The position numbers were made by a program, and so were the translations under genes. Below the pieces are notes generated by a model that was given only the letters and a program-made list of their open reading frames with translations, ran no database searches and had not been told where the DNA came from. From NCBI GenBank assembly GCA_900114885.1, contig FOUN01000001.1, positions 496,001 to 560,000 on the forward strand: a DNA stretch of 64,000 nucleotides. Reading direction: 5' to 3'. Below are positions 1-8,155 of this stretch, in pieces (within the stretch, counting starts at the first letter, position 1; each line of letters begins with the position of its first letter). Source of the stretch: Psychrobacillus psychrodurans (GTDB lineage Bacteria > Bacillota > Bacilli > Bacillales_A > Planococcaceae).

Positions 1-185
1 TTGTCATTGTAAATGAACCAAATGCAGCGTTAGGTGGTCATGCAGCAATGGTAGAAGCATTACCGCCTCCAGAAACGGTTCAGATGGCTGCTATTTTATT
101 GGCAACCTTACCAATACTTATTGTTTATCCGTTCTTACAAAAACATTTTGCAAAAGGAGTGATGCTTGGATCTGTAAAAGGATAG
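1..185 (+). CDS. Carbohydrate ABC transporter permease, C-terminal fragment
   Basis: The reading frame is open from base 3 to a TAG at 183-185 and gives about 60 residues. It contains a hydrophobic helix (roughly AAILLATLPILIVYPFLQ) followed by the tail KHFAKGVMLGSVKG. That ending is typical of MalG/LplC-type inner permease subunits of carbohydrate ABC importers. The 5' part lies outside the window. The binding-protein gene 65 bases downstream on the same strand supports a sugar-uptake operon. Substrate unknown. Confidence 0.75.
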   Translation, partial: VIVNEPNAALGGHAAMVEALPPPETVQMAAILLATLPILIVYPFLQKHFAKGVMLGSVKG

Positions 186-249
186 TATTTAGAAAATTGT
201 CGGTACTGCTGTTAAAGAAGCCTTACAAAAGATAAATGGAGGGGTTAAT

Positions 250-1869
250 GTGAAAAATAAGCACCTAATGATTAGCTTTCTACTTCTTTTCCTTAGTTTT
301 ATGTTAGTAGCTTGTACGGATGAAAATACAGATGAGAAAGATACAACCGACAAAGATAATGAAACTGCAGGAGAAAAAGCTCCAAATGCACAGGTTGATC
401 CATTTGATCATAGTGAGAAATATACAATCACGGGGATGACATTCCGTTTCGGTGATCCACCTCCATTAAAAAGTCCTGGTCTAGATATGATAAATGAGCG
501 ATTTAACGTAGATTATAAACCAGAGATTATACCTCAAGGTGATTATGTTGAAAAATCTTCTGCCATTGTAGCATCAGGTTCTATGCCAGATTTAGTTGGA
601 TTCCAAGCTGGCGATACGCGTTTTTATCAATGGGCAGAAGATGGAGCATTTCTACCCCTAGATGACTATTTATCACATTACGAAACATTAGGGAATATTC
701 CAGACTATATTTACAATTCTTTTAAAGTAGACGGAAAGGTATATGGAATTCCGCGTTATTCCAATCCATATCCTGTAACACCAATTATTCGTAAGGATTG
801 GCTCGATAAATTAGGATTGGAAGTACCAACAAACTACGAAGAGTTAGAGAAAGTTGCTATTGCATTTACAAAAGAAGATCCAGATGGGAATGGAAAGGCA
901 GATACGTATGGAGTAGCTATTGGAGAAAATATTAACCCAAGCTTTAACATGGGAACATATTGGGACTTCAATGCTTGGTATCACCAAAATGATGATGGAG
1001 ATTTTATTCCAGGTATCATTTCTGATGGAAGAAAAGACTTAGTTCAATTTTTTGCTAATTTGTATAAAGAAGGCGCTATGACAAAAGACTTTGCCGTTCT
1101 TGATTGGGCGAGTACTAATAATGAGTTTTACTCCGGTAAAGCTGGAATTTTCGTAGGCGGTGTCTCCGGGATGTCACAGGAGTATTTCGATGGATTATTA
1201 TCTATTAATCCAGAAGCGAAGCTAGTAGCAATTCCTCCATTTGAAGCACCAGACAAATCGAAAGGATTCACAATGGGTTCAGGTAACTCAGGTATTCTTG
1301 CTTTAAATGCTAATCTTGCAGAAGACGAAGGGAAATTATATCGAGCATTAGAGTTAGTAGACTTTGGGAAAACTTATTTCCCGGCTGAGGAAAAAAATCC
1401 TCAAAATGCGGACTTTGACTTCTATTTAGGTAAAGAAGGAACTGGTTATAATATGGAAAATGGATTACCTGTCCAAATTCCAACGTTCTCTTCTGAAGGA
1501 CTTGCGCCATCAACCTATTTCTTGGATAACAGAGAACAGGTTCCAGAGGATGCAAATATTACGTATGCGGATAGCTATACACTACCAGAGTTGAAAGAAA
1601 TGACTGCATCATTACAAGAAATGTTTGAAACGAGCGAGTTATATGTCGATCCTTCTCATGGTGTTCTATCACAAACAAACCAAGAAAAAGGTACAGATTT
1701 ATTTCAATTCTTAATCAACGAACAATCGAAAATGATCGCTGGTCAAAGACCAATATCTGACTGGGACGCACTAGTTGAAGAGTACCTTGCAAAAGGTGGC
1801 GAAGCGATTATTAAAGAAACAAACGAAGGAATCAAATCTAAAGGATATACAGAAAGAGAATGGAAGTAA
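250..1869 (+). CDS. Extracellular solute-binding lipoprotein, LplA/YtcQ-like
   Basis: This 539-residue protein starts at a GTG placed after the ribosome site GGAGGGG. It has a lipoprotein signal peptide whose lipobox LVAC puts the lipidated cysteine at residue 22, followed by an acidic Asp/Glu/Thr linker. The rest is the long (over 500 residue) class of sugar-binding proteins that work with LplB/LplC-like permeases. The motif DWLDKLGLEVPTNYEEL and an Asp-rich EDPDGNGKADTYG segment are typical of that class and may bind calcium. It should capture an oligosaccharide or glycoside outside the membrane and deliver it to the permease whose 3' end opens the window. No ATPase gene is visible. A terminator follows directly. 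Confidence 0.85.
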   Translation: MKNKHLMISFLLLFLSFMLVACTDENTDEKDTTDKDNETAGEKAPNAQVDPFDHSEKYTITGMTFRFGDPPPLKSPGLDMINERFNVDYKPEIIPQGDYVEKSSAIVASGSMPDLVGFQAGDTRFYQWAEDGAFLPLDDYLSHYETLGNIPDYIYNSFKVDGKVYGIPRYSNPYPVTPIIRKDWLDKLGLEVPTNYEELEKVAIAFTKEDPDGNGKADTYGVAIGENINPSFNMGTYWDFNAWYHQNDDGDFIPGIISDGRKDLVQFFANLYKEGAMTKDFAVLDWASTNNEFYSGKAGIFVGGVSGMSQEYFDGLLSINPEAKLVAIPPFEAPDKSKGFTMGSGNSGILALNANLAEDEGKLYRALELVDFGKTYFPAEEKNPQNADFDFYLGKEGTGYNMENGLPVQIPTFSSEGLAPSTYFLDNREQVPEDANITYADSYTLPELKEMTASLQEMFETSELYVDPSHGVLSQTNQEKGTDLFQFLINEQSKMIAGQRPISDWDALVEEYLAKGGEAIIKETNEGIKSKGYTEREWK

Positions 1870-1872
1870 TAT

Positions 1873-1911
1873 AAAAATGACCTGTTCGCTAATGCGAGCA
1901 GGTCATTTTTC
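1873..1911 (+). terminator. Intrinsic terminator after the solute-binding protein gene
   Basis: The inverted repeat AAAATGACCTG / CAGGTCATTTTT encloses a short loop and ends in a T-run just after the stop codon. It closes the ABC transporter operon. Confidence 0.85.
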
Positions 1912-1945
1912 TAAAAAATTTTGCAAAACTGCTGACGCTTTTTGT

Positions 1946-2108
1946 TCGGGCGTATAGGGTTTTGCCCCGGTCGCATAGGACTAAATGATGGGGGGATAGA
2001 GCGCTATGTCGGGCGAATAAGTACAGCTCGGGCGTATAGGGTTTCGTCCCGTTCGCATAGGACTAAACCACGAGCGAAAGAGCGCTATGTCGGACATTCA
2101 CACACCCG
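1946..2108. repeat. Imperfect tandem duplication of an ~82 bp GC-rich unit
   Basis: Two units begin with TCGGGCGTATAGGGTTT at about 1946 and 2028, a period of 82 bases. Within each unit the sub-motifs TCGCATAGGACTAAA and AGAGCGCTATGTCGG recur at the same offsets, separated by diverged sequence. The stretch is visibly richer in CpG than its surroundings. The small frames across it (for example 1942-2166, repetitive and Arg/Gly-rich) look like by-products of the repeat, so I do not call a gene. Bases 2109-2331 hold no gene; they lead into the next ribosome site. Confidence 0.7.
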
Positions 2109-2331
2109 CTCGGTCAGAAAGAGATCATTCTCATGTTATAAGCTCTTGTCGATGGGGATGATGTAACCTTATTATCCCTAGGGTCTTTAGAAAATATATG
2201 TGGATGCATTTTTCTTTTTTGAGAATTCCTCCACCCAAATTAAAGACTTATTAAAGTCATGTCATAAATTTAGTCGGTAAGCTAATATAATTATAGAGTA
2301 TTCTGAATAATTTGTTAGAGGGGGAATTAGT

Positions 2332-3576
2332 GTGGTTGTGGAGGGAAAAACAGAATTAGCAAAGGATAGTAAAATCTCAAAAAGGAAGAATATATTTAAT
2401 TATCTTGGACCGGCTTTAATCACTTCGGCCTTAGTATTAGGTCCAGGAAGTGTTACGCTATCTTCTAAAATTGGGGCAATATATGGCACACAATTAGTTT
2501 GGACCATTATTTTAGCTATTATTTTAATGATGGTATTTACAGAAATGAGTACTCGGATTGGTTTAGCAGCTGATCATAGTTTCATTCAAACAATTAAGAA
2601 AAAATGGGGATTGCTCGCTGGAGTATTAATAGGGGTTGGTGCATTTTTGGTTACCGCATCATTCCAAGCAGGTAATGCAATTGGTACAGGGATAGCTATA
2701 TCTACAGTTACAAATATGGATCCTACCATTTGGATTATCATCTTTACTCTCATATCTATTGGATTATTATTTGCAAAACAGTTTTATCAAATTCTTGAAA
2801 AAATGATGCTGGTCTTAGTAGTTATTATGTTACTGGCATTTTTGATCACTGTTATAGTAGTCCAACCATCATTAGTGGATATTTTCAAAGGATTCATACC
2901 GGTGTTACCTGAAGGAAGTATGGGGTTAATCATAGCACTATTTGCAACAAGCTTTTCCATTGTTGGAGCTGTATATCAATCTTATTTGGTAAAAGAAAAA
3001 GGTTGGAAAATTACAGATGCTGCAAGTGGTCGTAAGGAATCCTTTTTAGGAATTTTTCTTCTAGGTTTTATTTCTTTCCTAATAATGATTACAGCTGCAA
3101 CTATTTTGAAGCCTCAGGGACTTATCGTTAATGATGCAAGTGAAATGGGCTTAGCGTTAGAACCACTTTTTGGTAACTGGTCTACTATTGTCTTTATGCT
3201 CGGATTGTTTGGGGCATCCTTTTCTTCACTGATGGGGAATGCAACGATTGGTGGATCATTACTAGCGGATGGTCTTGGCATTGGCAGCAACTTGTCGAAT
3301 ATGAAGGTGAAACTACTAATTATTTTAGTGATGCTCTTCGGTTCTATCATTGGGATTGTATTTGGTTCTGCTCCATTGAATCTAATTGTTTTTGCACAAG
3401 CCATTACGATATTTGTTGTGCCTTTTATAGCAATTGCTATTTTAGTAGTAGCTAATGATAAAAATATTATGGGAGAACTTAAAAATAAATTATTAAGCAA
3501 TGTCCTAGGGATTATTGGACTAATAGTTTTAATCTATTTAGCTTTCAATAATATAAAAAATATCTTTTTTTCATAA
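2332..3576 (+). CDS. Nramp-family membrane transporter with atypical metal-site motifs
   Basis: A GTG start follows the ribosome site GAGGGGG. The 414-residue protein has about eleven hydrophobic segments and aligns by eye with Nramp/MntH carriers from the first helix (LGPALITSALVL). The diagnostic DPGN of helix 1 reads GPGS here. The helix-6 Met-Pro-His motif is absent: the region reads SIVGAVYQSYLV. In canonical Nramp proteins the Asp and Asn of DPGN and the Met of MPH bind Mn2+ or Fe2+, so this member probably carries something else. Four catabolic genes follow on the same strand with tight spacing, which fits uptake of an organic substrate or a chelate. Fold confident, substrate unknown. 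Confidence 0.75.
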   Translation: MVVEGKTELAKDSKISKRKNIFNYLGPALITSALVLGPGSVTLSSKIGAIYGTQLVWTIILAIILMMVFTEMSTRIGLAADHSFIQTIKKKWGLLAGVLIGVGAFLVTASFQAGNAIGTGIAISTVTNMDPTIWIIIFTLISIGLLFAKQFYQILEKMMLVLVVIMLLAFLITVIVVQPSLVDIFKGFIPVLPEGSMGLIIALFATSFSIVGAVYQSYLVKEKGWKITDAASGRKESFLGIFLLGFISFLIMITAATILKPQGLIVNDASEMGLALEPLFGNWSTIVFMLGLFGASFSSLMGNATIGGSLLADGLGIGSNLSNMKVKLLIILVMLFGSIIGIVFGSAPLNLIVFAQAITIFVVPFIAIAILVVANDKNIMGELKNKLLSNVLGIIGLIVLIYLAFNNIKNIFFS

Positions 3577-3594
3577 GAAATTGGAGGGATTCAT

Positions 3595-4611
3595 TTGAAA
3601 ACAGTTGAAGAACTTGAATACTTAATGACCGAACCATCTGATGCACTAGTAGAAGATATGATGAAAATAGATGGTAATATATTGATATTAGGCATTGGAG
3701 GTAAGATGGGACCTACTTTAGCGATGATGGCGAAAAGAGCTATTGATAAAGCTGGTTTAGATAAGAAGGTAATCGGCGTATCCCGCTTTTCCAATGGAAC
3801 ATTGAAAGAAGATTTAGAAAAAGCAGGAATCGAAACAATTTCCACAGATCTATTAGATGATGAACAATTGAAACTGCTTCCGAAAGAGAAAAATATCATA
3901 TATATGGCGGGCAATAAATTTGGTACAACTGGCAATGAACATTTTACCTGGGCGATGAATACATACCTGCCTGGAAGAGTAGCAGAGTACTTTAAAGGAT
4001 CCAACATTGTCGCTTTCTCAACTGGGAATGTATACCCATTAGTGCCTTTGACTTCAGGTGGCTGTGATGAATTGCATGAAGTTGCTCCGGTTGGCGAGTA
4101 TGGTCAATCTTCCCTTGGGAGAGAACGAGTGTTTACTTATTTCTCTCATAAGGATAATACGCCATTAACCGTATTCAGATTAAACTATGCGATCGATATG
4201 AGATATGGTGTCTTACTCGAAATTGCTCGCTCTGTGAATAACGGGGTACCTTTAGATTTATCGATGGGTCATGTGAATGTCATTTGGCAGGGGGATGCAA
4301 ATGAATATGCAATAAGATCGTTATTAATAGCAAGCTCACCTCCAACCATTTTAAATGTAACGGGCCCAGAAACGTTACCAGTTCGATGGCTTGCCAATGA
4401 GTTTGGAAAATTGCTAGGGAAGACTCCAATATTTGATGGAGTAGAAAAGGAAAATGCTCTATTAAATAATGCGAGTAAGGCACATAAGTTATTTGGATAT
4501 CCAAGAGTCTCCATAAGAGAAATGATTGAATGGACAGCAGACTGGGTAGCAAATGATGGAGAAACGATTAATAAACCAACTCACTTTCAGGAACGGAAGG
4601 GGCAATTCTAA
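3595..4611 (+). CDS. NAD-dependent epimerase/dehydratase family protein
   Basis: A TTG start follows TTGGAGGG. The 338-residue protein has an N-terminal Rossmann motif around residues 30-38 (GIGGKMGPT) and the extended-SDR layout, including the VAFSTGNVYP strand (normally TSS). The expected catalytic YxxxK reads YGQSS in the segment GEYGQSSLGRER, so the lysine is replaced by serine. It may therefore use another base or serve mainly as a binding or isomerase protein. It lies 18 bases after the Nramp-like gene, and its stop codon abuts the start of the next gene. It probably acts on a sugar acid or a related polyhydroxylated compound. Reaction not assignable. Confidence 0.8.
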   Translation: MKTVEELEYLMTEPSDALVEDMMKIDGNILILGIGGKMGPTLAMMAKRAIDKAGLDKKVIGVSRFSNGTLKEDLEKAGIETISTDLLDDEQLKLLPKEKNIIYMAGNKFGTTGNEHFTWAMNTYLPGRVAEYFKGSNIVAFSTGNVYPLVPLTSGGCDELHEVAPVGEYGQSSLGRERVFTYFSHKDNTPLTVFRLNYAIDMRYGVLLEIARSVNNGVPLDLSMGHVNVIWQGDANEYAIRSLLIASSPPTILNVTGPETLPVRWLANEFGKLLGKTPIFDGVEKENALLNNASKAHKLFGYPRVSIREMIEWTADWVANDGETINKPTHFQERKGQF

Positions 4612-5670
4612 ATGGCTTTATCACAAGACCTACAAAAACATTTACAAGATGGTGCCTTTATCCCTGCTCATCCATTAGCATTGACAAGTGATAAACAATT
4701 AGATGAATATGCTCAAAGGAGATTGACTAGATACTATATAGAGGCTGGAGTAGGTGGTATTGCAGTTGGTGTTCATACGACTCAATTTGAAATTAGAGAT
4801 CCTCAGTTTAATCTATATGAAATTGTTTTACGTTTAGCGCTGGAAGAAGTCGAAAAAGCACAGCTACAGCGTCCGTTTCTAAAAATAGCGGGTGTTTGTG
4901 GAGGTACGGAGCAGGCATTAGAAGAGACAAAAATAGCTAAAGCACTAGGCTATGATATGGTGCTTTTAAGTAATGGTGGATTACATCAGTATTCAGAAGA
5001 TAATCTTATTGAACGGACAAAAGTTGTTGCAAATGAATTACCTGTGTTTGGGTTTTATTTACAACCAGCTGTTGGAGGACGAATTTTTAGCTATGAATTC
5101 TGGGAGGAGTTTGCTAGTGTCGATAATGTGGTCGGTATTAAAATGGCTCCTTTTGATAGATATTTAACCTTAGATGTAATACGAGCGGTTTGTGCGTCTC
5201 CAAGAAAAGATGAAATTGCACTCTACACTGGCAATGACGATAATATTGTTTTAGATTTATTTGCAGCATACCAGTTTGAAGTAGAAGGTAAAATGGAAAG
5301 TAAAAGCATAGTAGGTGGTCTTTTAGGACATTGGTCGGTATGGACGCATAAGGCTGTAAAGCTATTTGAGAAAATAAAACAGGCCAGACTCGATAATGAC
5401 ATAGATAAACATTGGTTTTCTATTGCGCAGGATGTAACAGATGCAAACTCTGCATTCTTCGATTCAAAAAATGCATTCAAAGGAAGTATTGCTGGGATTA
5501 ATGAAGTGCTTAGTAGACAAGGGCTTCTGCAGGGGAATTGGTGTTTAATTGATCATGAAACTTTAAGTCCAGGTCAGGCAAACGAAATCGATCGTGTTTA
5601 TGCAACCTATCCGCAGTTAAATGATGATGCATTTGTACAGGAGTTTCTTCGTAATGATAAAAACCAATAA
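4612..5670 (+). CDS. Dihydrodipicolinate synthase/N-acetylneuraminate lyase family protein
   Basis: The ATG directly follows the upstream stop codon (TAAATG), indicating translational coupling. The 352-residue protein is longer than typical DapA (about 290). It follows the TIM-barrel plan of class I pyruvate-dependent lyases: AGVGGIAVGVHTT near the N-terminus and the predicted Schiff-base lysine in VVGIKMAPFDRY. DapA itself is unlikely because of the length and the context beside an epimerase and an oxidoreductase. A sugar-acid aldolase or dehydratase role is inferred. Confidence 0.8.
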   Translation: MALSQDLQKHLQDGAFIPAHPLALTSDKQLDEYAQRRLTRYYIEAGVGGIAVGVHTTQFEIRDPQFNLYEIVLRLALEEVEKAQLQRPFLKIAGVCGGTEQALEETKIAKALGYDMVLLSNGGLHQYSEDNLIERTKVVANELPVFGFYLQPAVGGRIFSYEFWEEFASVDNVVGIKMAPFDRYLTLDVIRAVCASPRKDEIALYTGNDDNIVLDLFAAYQFEVEGKMESKSIVGGLLGHWSVWTHKAVKLFEKIKQARLDNDIDKHWFSIAQDVTDANSAFFDSKNAFKGSIAGINEVLSRQGLLQGNWCLIDHETLSPGQANEIDRVYATYPQLNDDAFVQEFLRNDKNQ

Positions 5671-5672
5671 AA

Positions 5673-5714
5673 AGTAGGAAAAGACACATTAGCAATCATG
5701 TGTCTTTTCCTACT
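5673..5714 (+). terminator. Perfect 17-bp inverted repeat between operon genes
   Basis: AGTAGGAAAAGACACAT and its exact complement flank an 8-base loop three bases after the aldolase stop codon. No clean T-run follows the second arm, and the next ribosome site begins five bases later. It could be a weak terminator, an attenuator, or an mRNA 3'-end stabiliser that lowers expression of the regulator gene downstream. Confidence 0.65.
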
Positions 5715-5729
5715 GGAAAGGAAGAGGAT

Positions 5730-7052
5730 ATGAAATCTCATATAAAGGTAGGAGTAATTGGTCCGACTTGGATTTATGACACGCTTGTTCGCTGCTTTAA
5801 CCTTTTCCCTACCATACAACCGATTTTCCGTTTGTCTGATGAAATAGATAGAGCAAAAGAATTCACAGCGGAGTTAAGAGATAAAGTGGATTGTCTATTT
5901 TATTCGGGACGAATTCCATATTTGGTCGCTAAAGAAGAGGTGCCAATGGAAGTTCCAGCATTTTATATACCGTTAAAAGGAGCGGGATTATACCAAGCAC
6001 TTTATAAAATGAAAAATAAAATGAATTTCACTCATATAAGTTTTGATGGAATTCAAAGTGACTATATTGAAATTGTAAAAAAAAATGTAGAAGAAACGTT
6101 TAGTTATGATAACTACAATAACTTAGTTTCTCTTGAAAACGTGGACGAGATTCTAAATTTTCATATGGAAAACTTGGAAAAATGTTCTTCTGCGGTTGTA
6201 ATTACAAGCTTGAAATTAGTAAGTGAATTATTGACAAATAATAATATTACAAATGAATGGCTGAAGCCTTCAGAAGAAGATATTATTGTGTCTATTGAAA
6301 GAATGCTATTAGGAACTAATCAACGAAAGCAAAAAGAAATGCAAATTATTATAGGAAGAATCTTTATAGAAAACTCAACTGCTATAGCAAATGATTTTAT
6401 GACAGAGCAGCAAATACAAAAAAGATATCATACTACATATCGAATGTTACTCCATTTTGCTGAGCAAATGAGCGGTTATTTGACTGCATTAAGTAGCACA
6501 GAATATTTGTTTGTCACAAACCGTGGAATATTTGAAAGAGTTACAGAAGGGTATAAAGTATTGCCGATTGTAGATGAATTGAAGAAGAAAATAGGTGTAA
6601 CCTTATCTATTGGTATTGGATTTGGATTTTCTGCATTAGAGGCAGGCTCTCATGCGAGAGTAGCGCTTATTCAAGCACAAGAAAATGGCGGAGATAGCTG
6701 TTATATAGTTAGTGAAGATAGAAGTGTATTTGGACCAATTGATATAGCGGCACCTATGAAATATCCGCTTGCAGTGACAGATCAACTCTTAATCCAAAAA
6801 TCAGAGACAGTCGGTATGAATGCAGCGAACATAGAAAAGACGATGGCTCTAATTCGAAGAAAAAAGAAAAATGAATTTACGGCCCATGAGCTTGCTTCTG
6901 TTTTGGGTATTACACCAAGGAGTGCTCATAGAATTGTTCAATCATGGTTGGATGCTTCTTTAATAGAGGTGATTGGAACAGAGAAAATGTCGAGAAGAGG
7001 TAGACCACGCCAGGTTTTCACACTATTAAATAGTGAGGAGATTAGTATATGA
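5730..7052 (+). CDS. Transcriptional regulator with degenerate GGDEF-like and C-terminal HTH domains
   Basis: The preferred start is the ATG at 5730, with GGAAAGGAAGAGG just upstream; a longer frame runs into the hairpin. The 440-residue protein has an N-terminal ligand-sensing-like region. A central segment with SIGIGFGFSALEAGSHARVAL resembles the degenerate GGDEF-like fold of PucR/CdaR regulators. The C-terminal winged or helix-turn-helix domain (about residues 370-440) includes FTAHELASVLGITPRSAHR and an RRGRPRQ wing. It has no DNA-cleaving or catalytic motif. It probably controls this cluster; the next gene starts inside its stop codon (ATGA overlap). Confidence 0.75.
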   Translation: MKSHIKVGVIGPTWIYDTLVRCFNLFPTIQPIFRLSDEIDRAKEFTAELRDKVDCLFYSGRIPYLVAKEEVPMEVPAFYIPLKGAGLYQALYKMKNKMNFTHISFDGIQSDYIEIVKKNVEETFSYDNYNNLVSLENVDEILNFHMENLEKCSSAVVITSLKLVSELLTNNNITNEWLKPSEEDIIVSIERMLLGTNQRKQKEMQIIIGRIFIENSTAIANDFMTEQQIQKRYHTTYRMLLHFAEQMSGYLTALSSTEYLFVTNRGIFERVTEGYKVLPIVDELKKKIGVTLSIGIGFGFSALEAGSHARVALIQAQENGGDSCYIVSEDRSVFGPIDIAAPMKYPLAVTDQLLIQKSETVGMNAANIEKTMALIRRKKKNEFTAHELASVLGITPRSAHRIVQSWLDASLIEVIGTEKMSRRGRPRQVFTLLNSEEISI

Positions 7053-7921
7053 AAATAGGTTTAATAGGGTTGGATACATCACATAGTGAAATTTTCACGA
7101 GGTTATTAAATGATTCTCAGGCTTCACATTATGTAGCAGGAGCTAAGATAACTCATGCTATCCCAACGTATTCTAAGGATTTACCTATTAGTCGTGAACG
7201 CTTCCCTAATTACTATAAAATAGTCACAAGTAAATATGGAGTAATACCAGTTGAAGACGTTGAAGAGCTAATGACTGTTGTCGATGCAGTAATTATTGGA
7301 ACAGTTGATGGAAGAAACCACTTAGATTGGTTTAAGAAAGTAGTTAGCTATAGTAAACCGGTTTTTATTGATAAACCAGTTGTTATGAGCAGCGACGAAA
7401 TGAAAGAATTGATTAATCTCAGTAAAGTTCATCACACTCCAGTCATGAGTTCCTCATCCTTAAGATTTTCAGAATCAGTCATAGCAGTAGCTAATAATAC
7501 AGAAATCGAGAGTGGCTACTTTTTTGGACCAACACCTCGCCAACAACAAATGCCAGGATACTTTTGGTATGGAATTCACTTACTAGAGATGGTTGTAACA
7601 ATTTTTGGTACGAAAGTTAAACACATAAAAATAGAAACATATCCGGATTGTGAACAAATTCATATGACATTTGCAAGTGGAAAACATGTAATCATCAGAG
7701 GAGAAAACGACTGGCATAATCGTTTTGGAGCAATCCTTCATTCAAAGGAAAGCGTTCATTCCCTACGATTATGGGAAGAAGAGAAGCCTTACTACGCCGG
7801 ACTAATCGAGCAAGTCGTGCATTTCTTTGAAACTGGAGTATCACCAGTACCGATAGAGGAGACGGAGCAAATTATCGAATTGATAGAAAGGATTGCGTCC
7901 CTGTGCAGGGACCAATTCTGA
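7049..7921 (+). CDS. Gfo/Idh/MocA-family oxidoreductase
   Basis: The start overlaps the previous stop by four bases (ATGA). The 290-residue protein begins with the Rossmann segment MKIGLIGLDTSHSE and has the family motif FIDKPVV at about residues 107-113, where the Lys of the EKP-like motif is catalytic in relatives. Length is shorter than the usual 330-350 residues. The reading frame ends inside a dispersed palindromic repeat: the last residues, SLCRDQF, are repeat-encoded. It presumably oxidises or reduces the cyclic or acyclic polyol/sugar acid handled by this cluster. Confidence 0.8.
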   Translation: MKIGLIGLDTSHSEIFTRLLNDSQASHYVAGAKITHAIPTYSKDLPISRERFPNYYKIVTSKYGVIPVEDVEELMTVVDAVIIGTVDGRNHLDWFKKVVSYSKPVFIDKPVVMSSDEMKELINLSKVHHTPVMSSSSLRFSESVIAVANNTEIESGYFFGPTPRQQQMPGYFWYGIHLLEMVVTIFGTKVKHIKIETYPDCEQIHMTFASGKHVIIRGENDWHNRFGAILHSKESVHSLRLWEEEKPYYAGLIEQVVHFFETGVSPVPIEETEQIIELIERIASLCRDQF

Positions 7922-7937
7922 AAGTTAACTACAATTT
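7897..7937. repeat. REP-like element copy 1
   Basis: GTCCCTGTGCAGGGACCAAT followed by TCTGAAAGTTAACTACAATTT. It overlaps the 3' end of the Gfo/Idh gene and supplies its stop codon. It directly abuts copy 2, making a doublet. Confidence 0.85.
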
Positions 7938-7938
7938 G

Positions 7939-7996
7939 GTCCCTGTGTAAGAAGCAATTCAGAATAGTGTTGAAGTTGTGTTTTACACAGCGGCAC
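7939..7996. repeat. REP-like element copy 2, both arms present
   Basis: GTCCCTGTGTAAGAAGCAAT at the left is mirrored by TTTTACACAGCGGCAC at the right, so the unit is a long imperfect palindrome of about 58 bases. The centre (CAGAATAGTGTTGAAGTTGT) is nearly identical to that of the copy at 33432. Confidence 0.85.
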
Positions 7997-8001
7997 CTCG
8001 A

Positions 8002-8042
8002 ACGCACACTCTCTAGGGTTCAACTGGAGGGTGTGTTTTTTT
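8002..8042 (+). terminator. Hairpin with T-run between repeat copies
   Basis: The arms CGCACACTCT and AGGGTGTGT are followed by a run of T residues. It can terminate the preceding operon before the CdaR-type regulator. Confidence 0.65.
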
Positions 8043-8044
8043 GT

Positions 8045-8066
8045 GTCCCTGTGTGCCAAACAATTA
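8045..8066. repeat. REP-like element copy 3 (left arm only)
   Basis: GTCCCTGTGTGCCAAACAAT is a solo arm without a recognisable right half, directly after the terminator. Confidence 0.75.
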
Positions 8067-8155
8067 TAAATATTAAGAAAAAAATGTGTTATTATATTAT
8101 TCATGTAGTATGCAATATATAGGCGAGGTAGTTTAATCGCAAAGGGGAGTTGAAG

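Noticed and set aside
1942-2166. A 74-residue frame in the tandem repeat
   Set aside because: It is repetitive and Arg/Gly-rich, has no ribosome site, and its composition comes from the repeat.
7897-8066. CRISPR array
   Set aside because: The repeats are palindromic, spaced irregularly and scattered over 42 kb; there are no spacers of even length and no cas genes.
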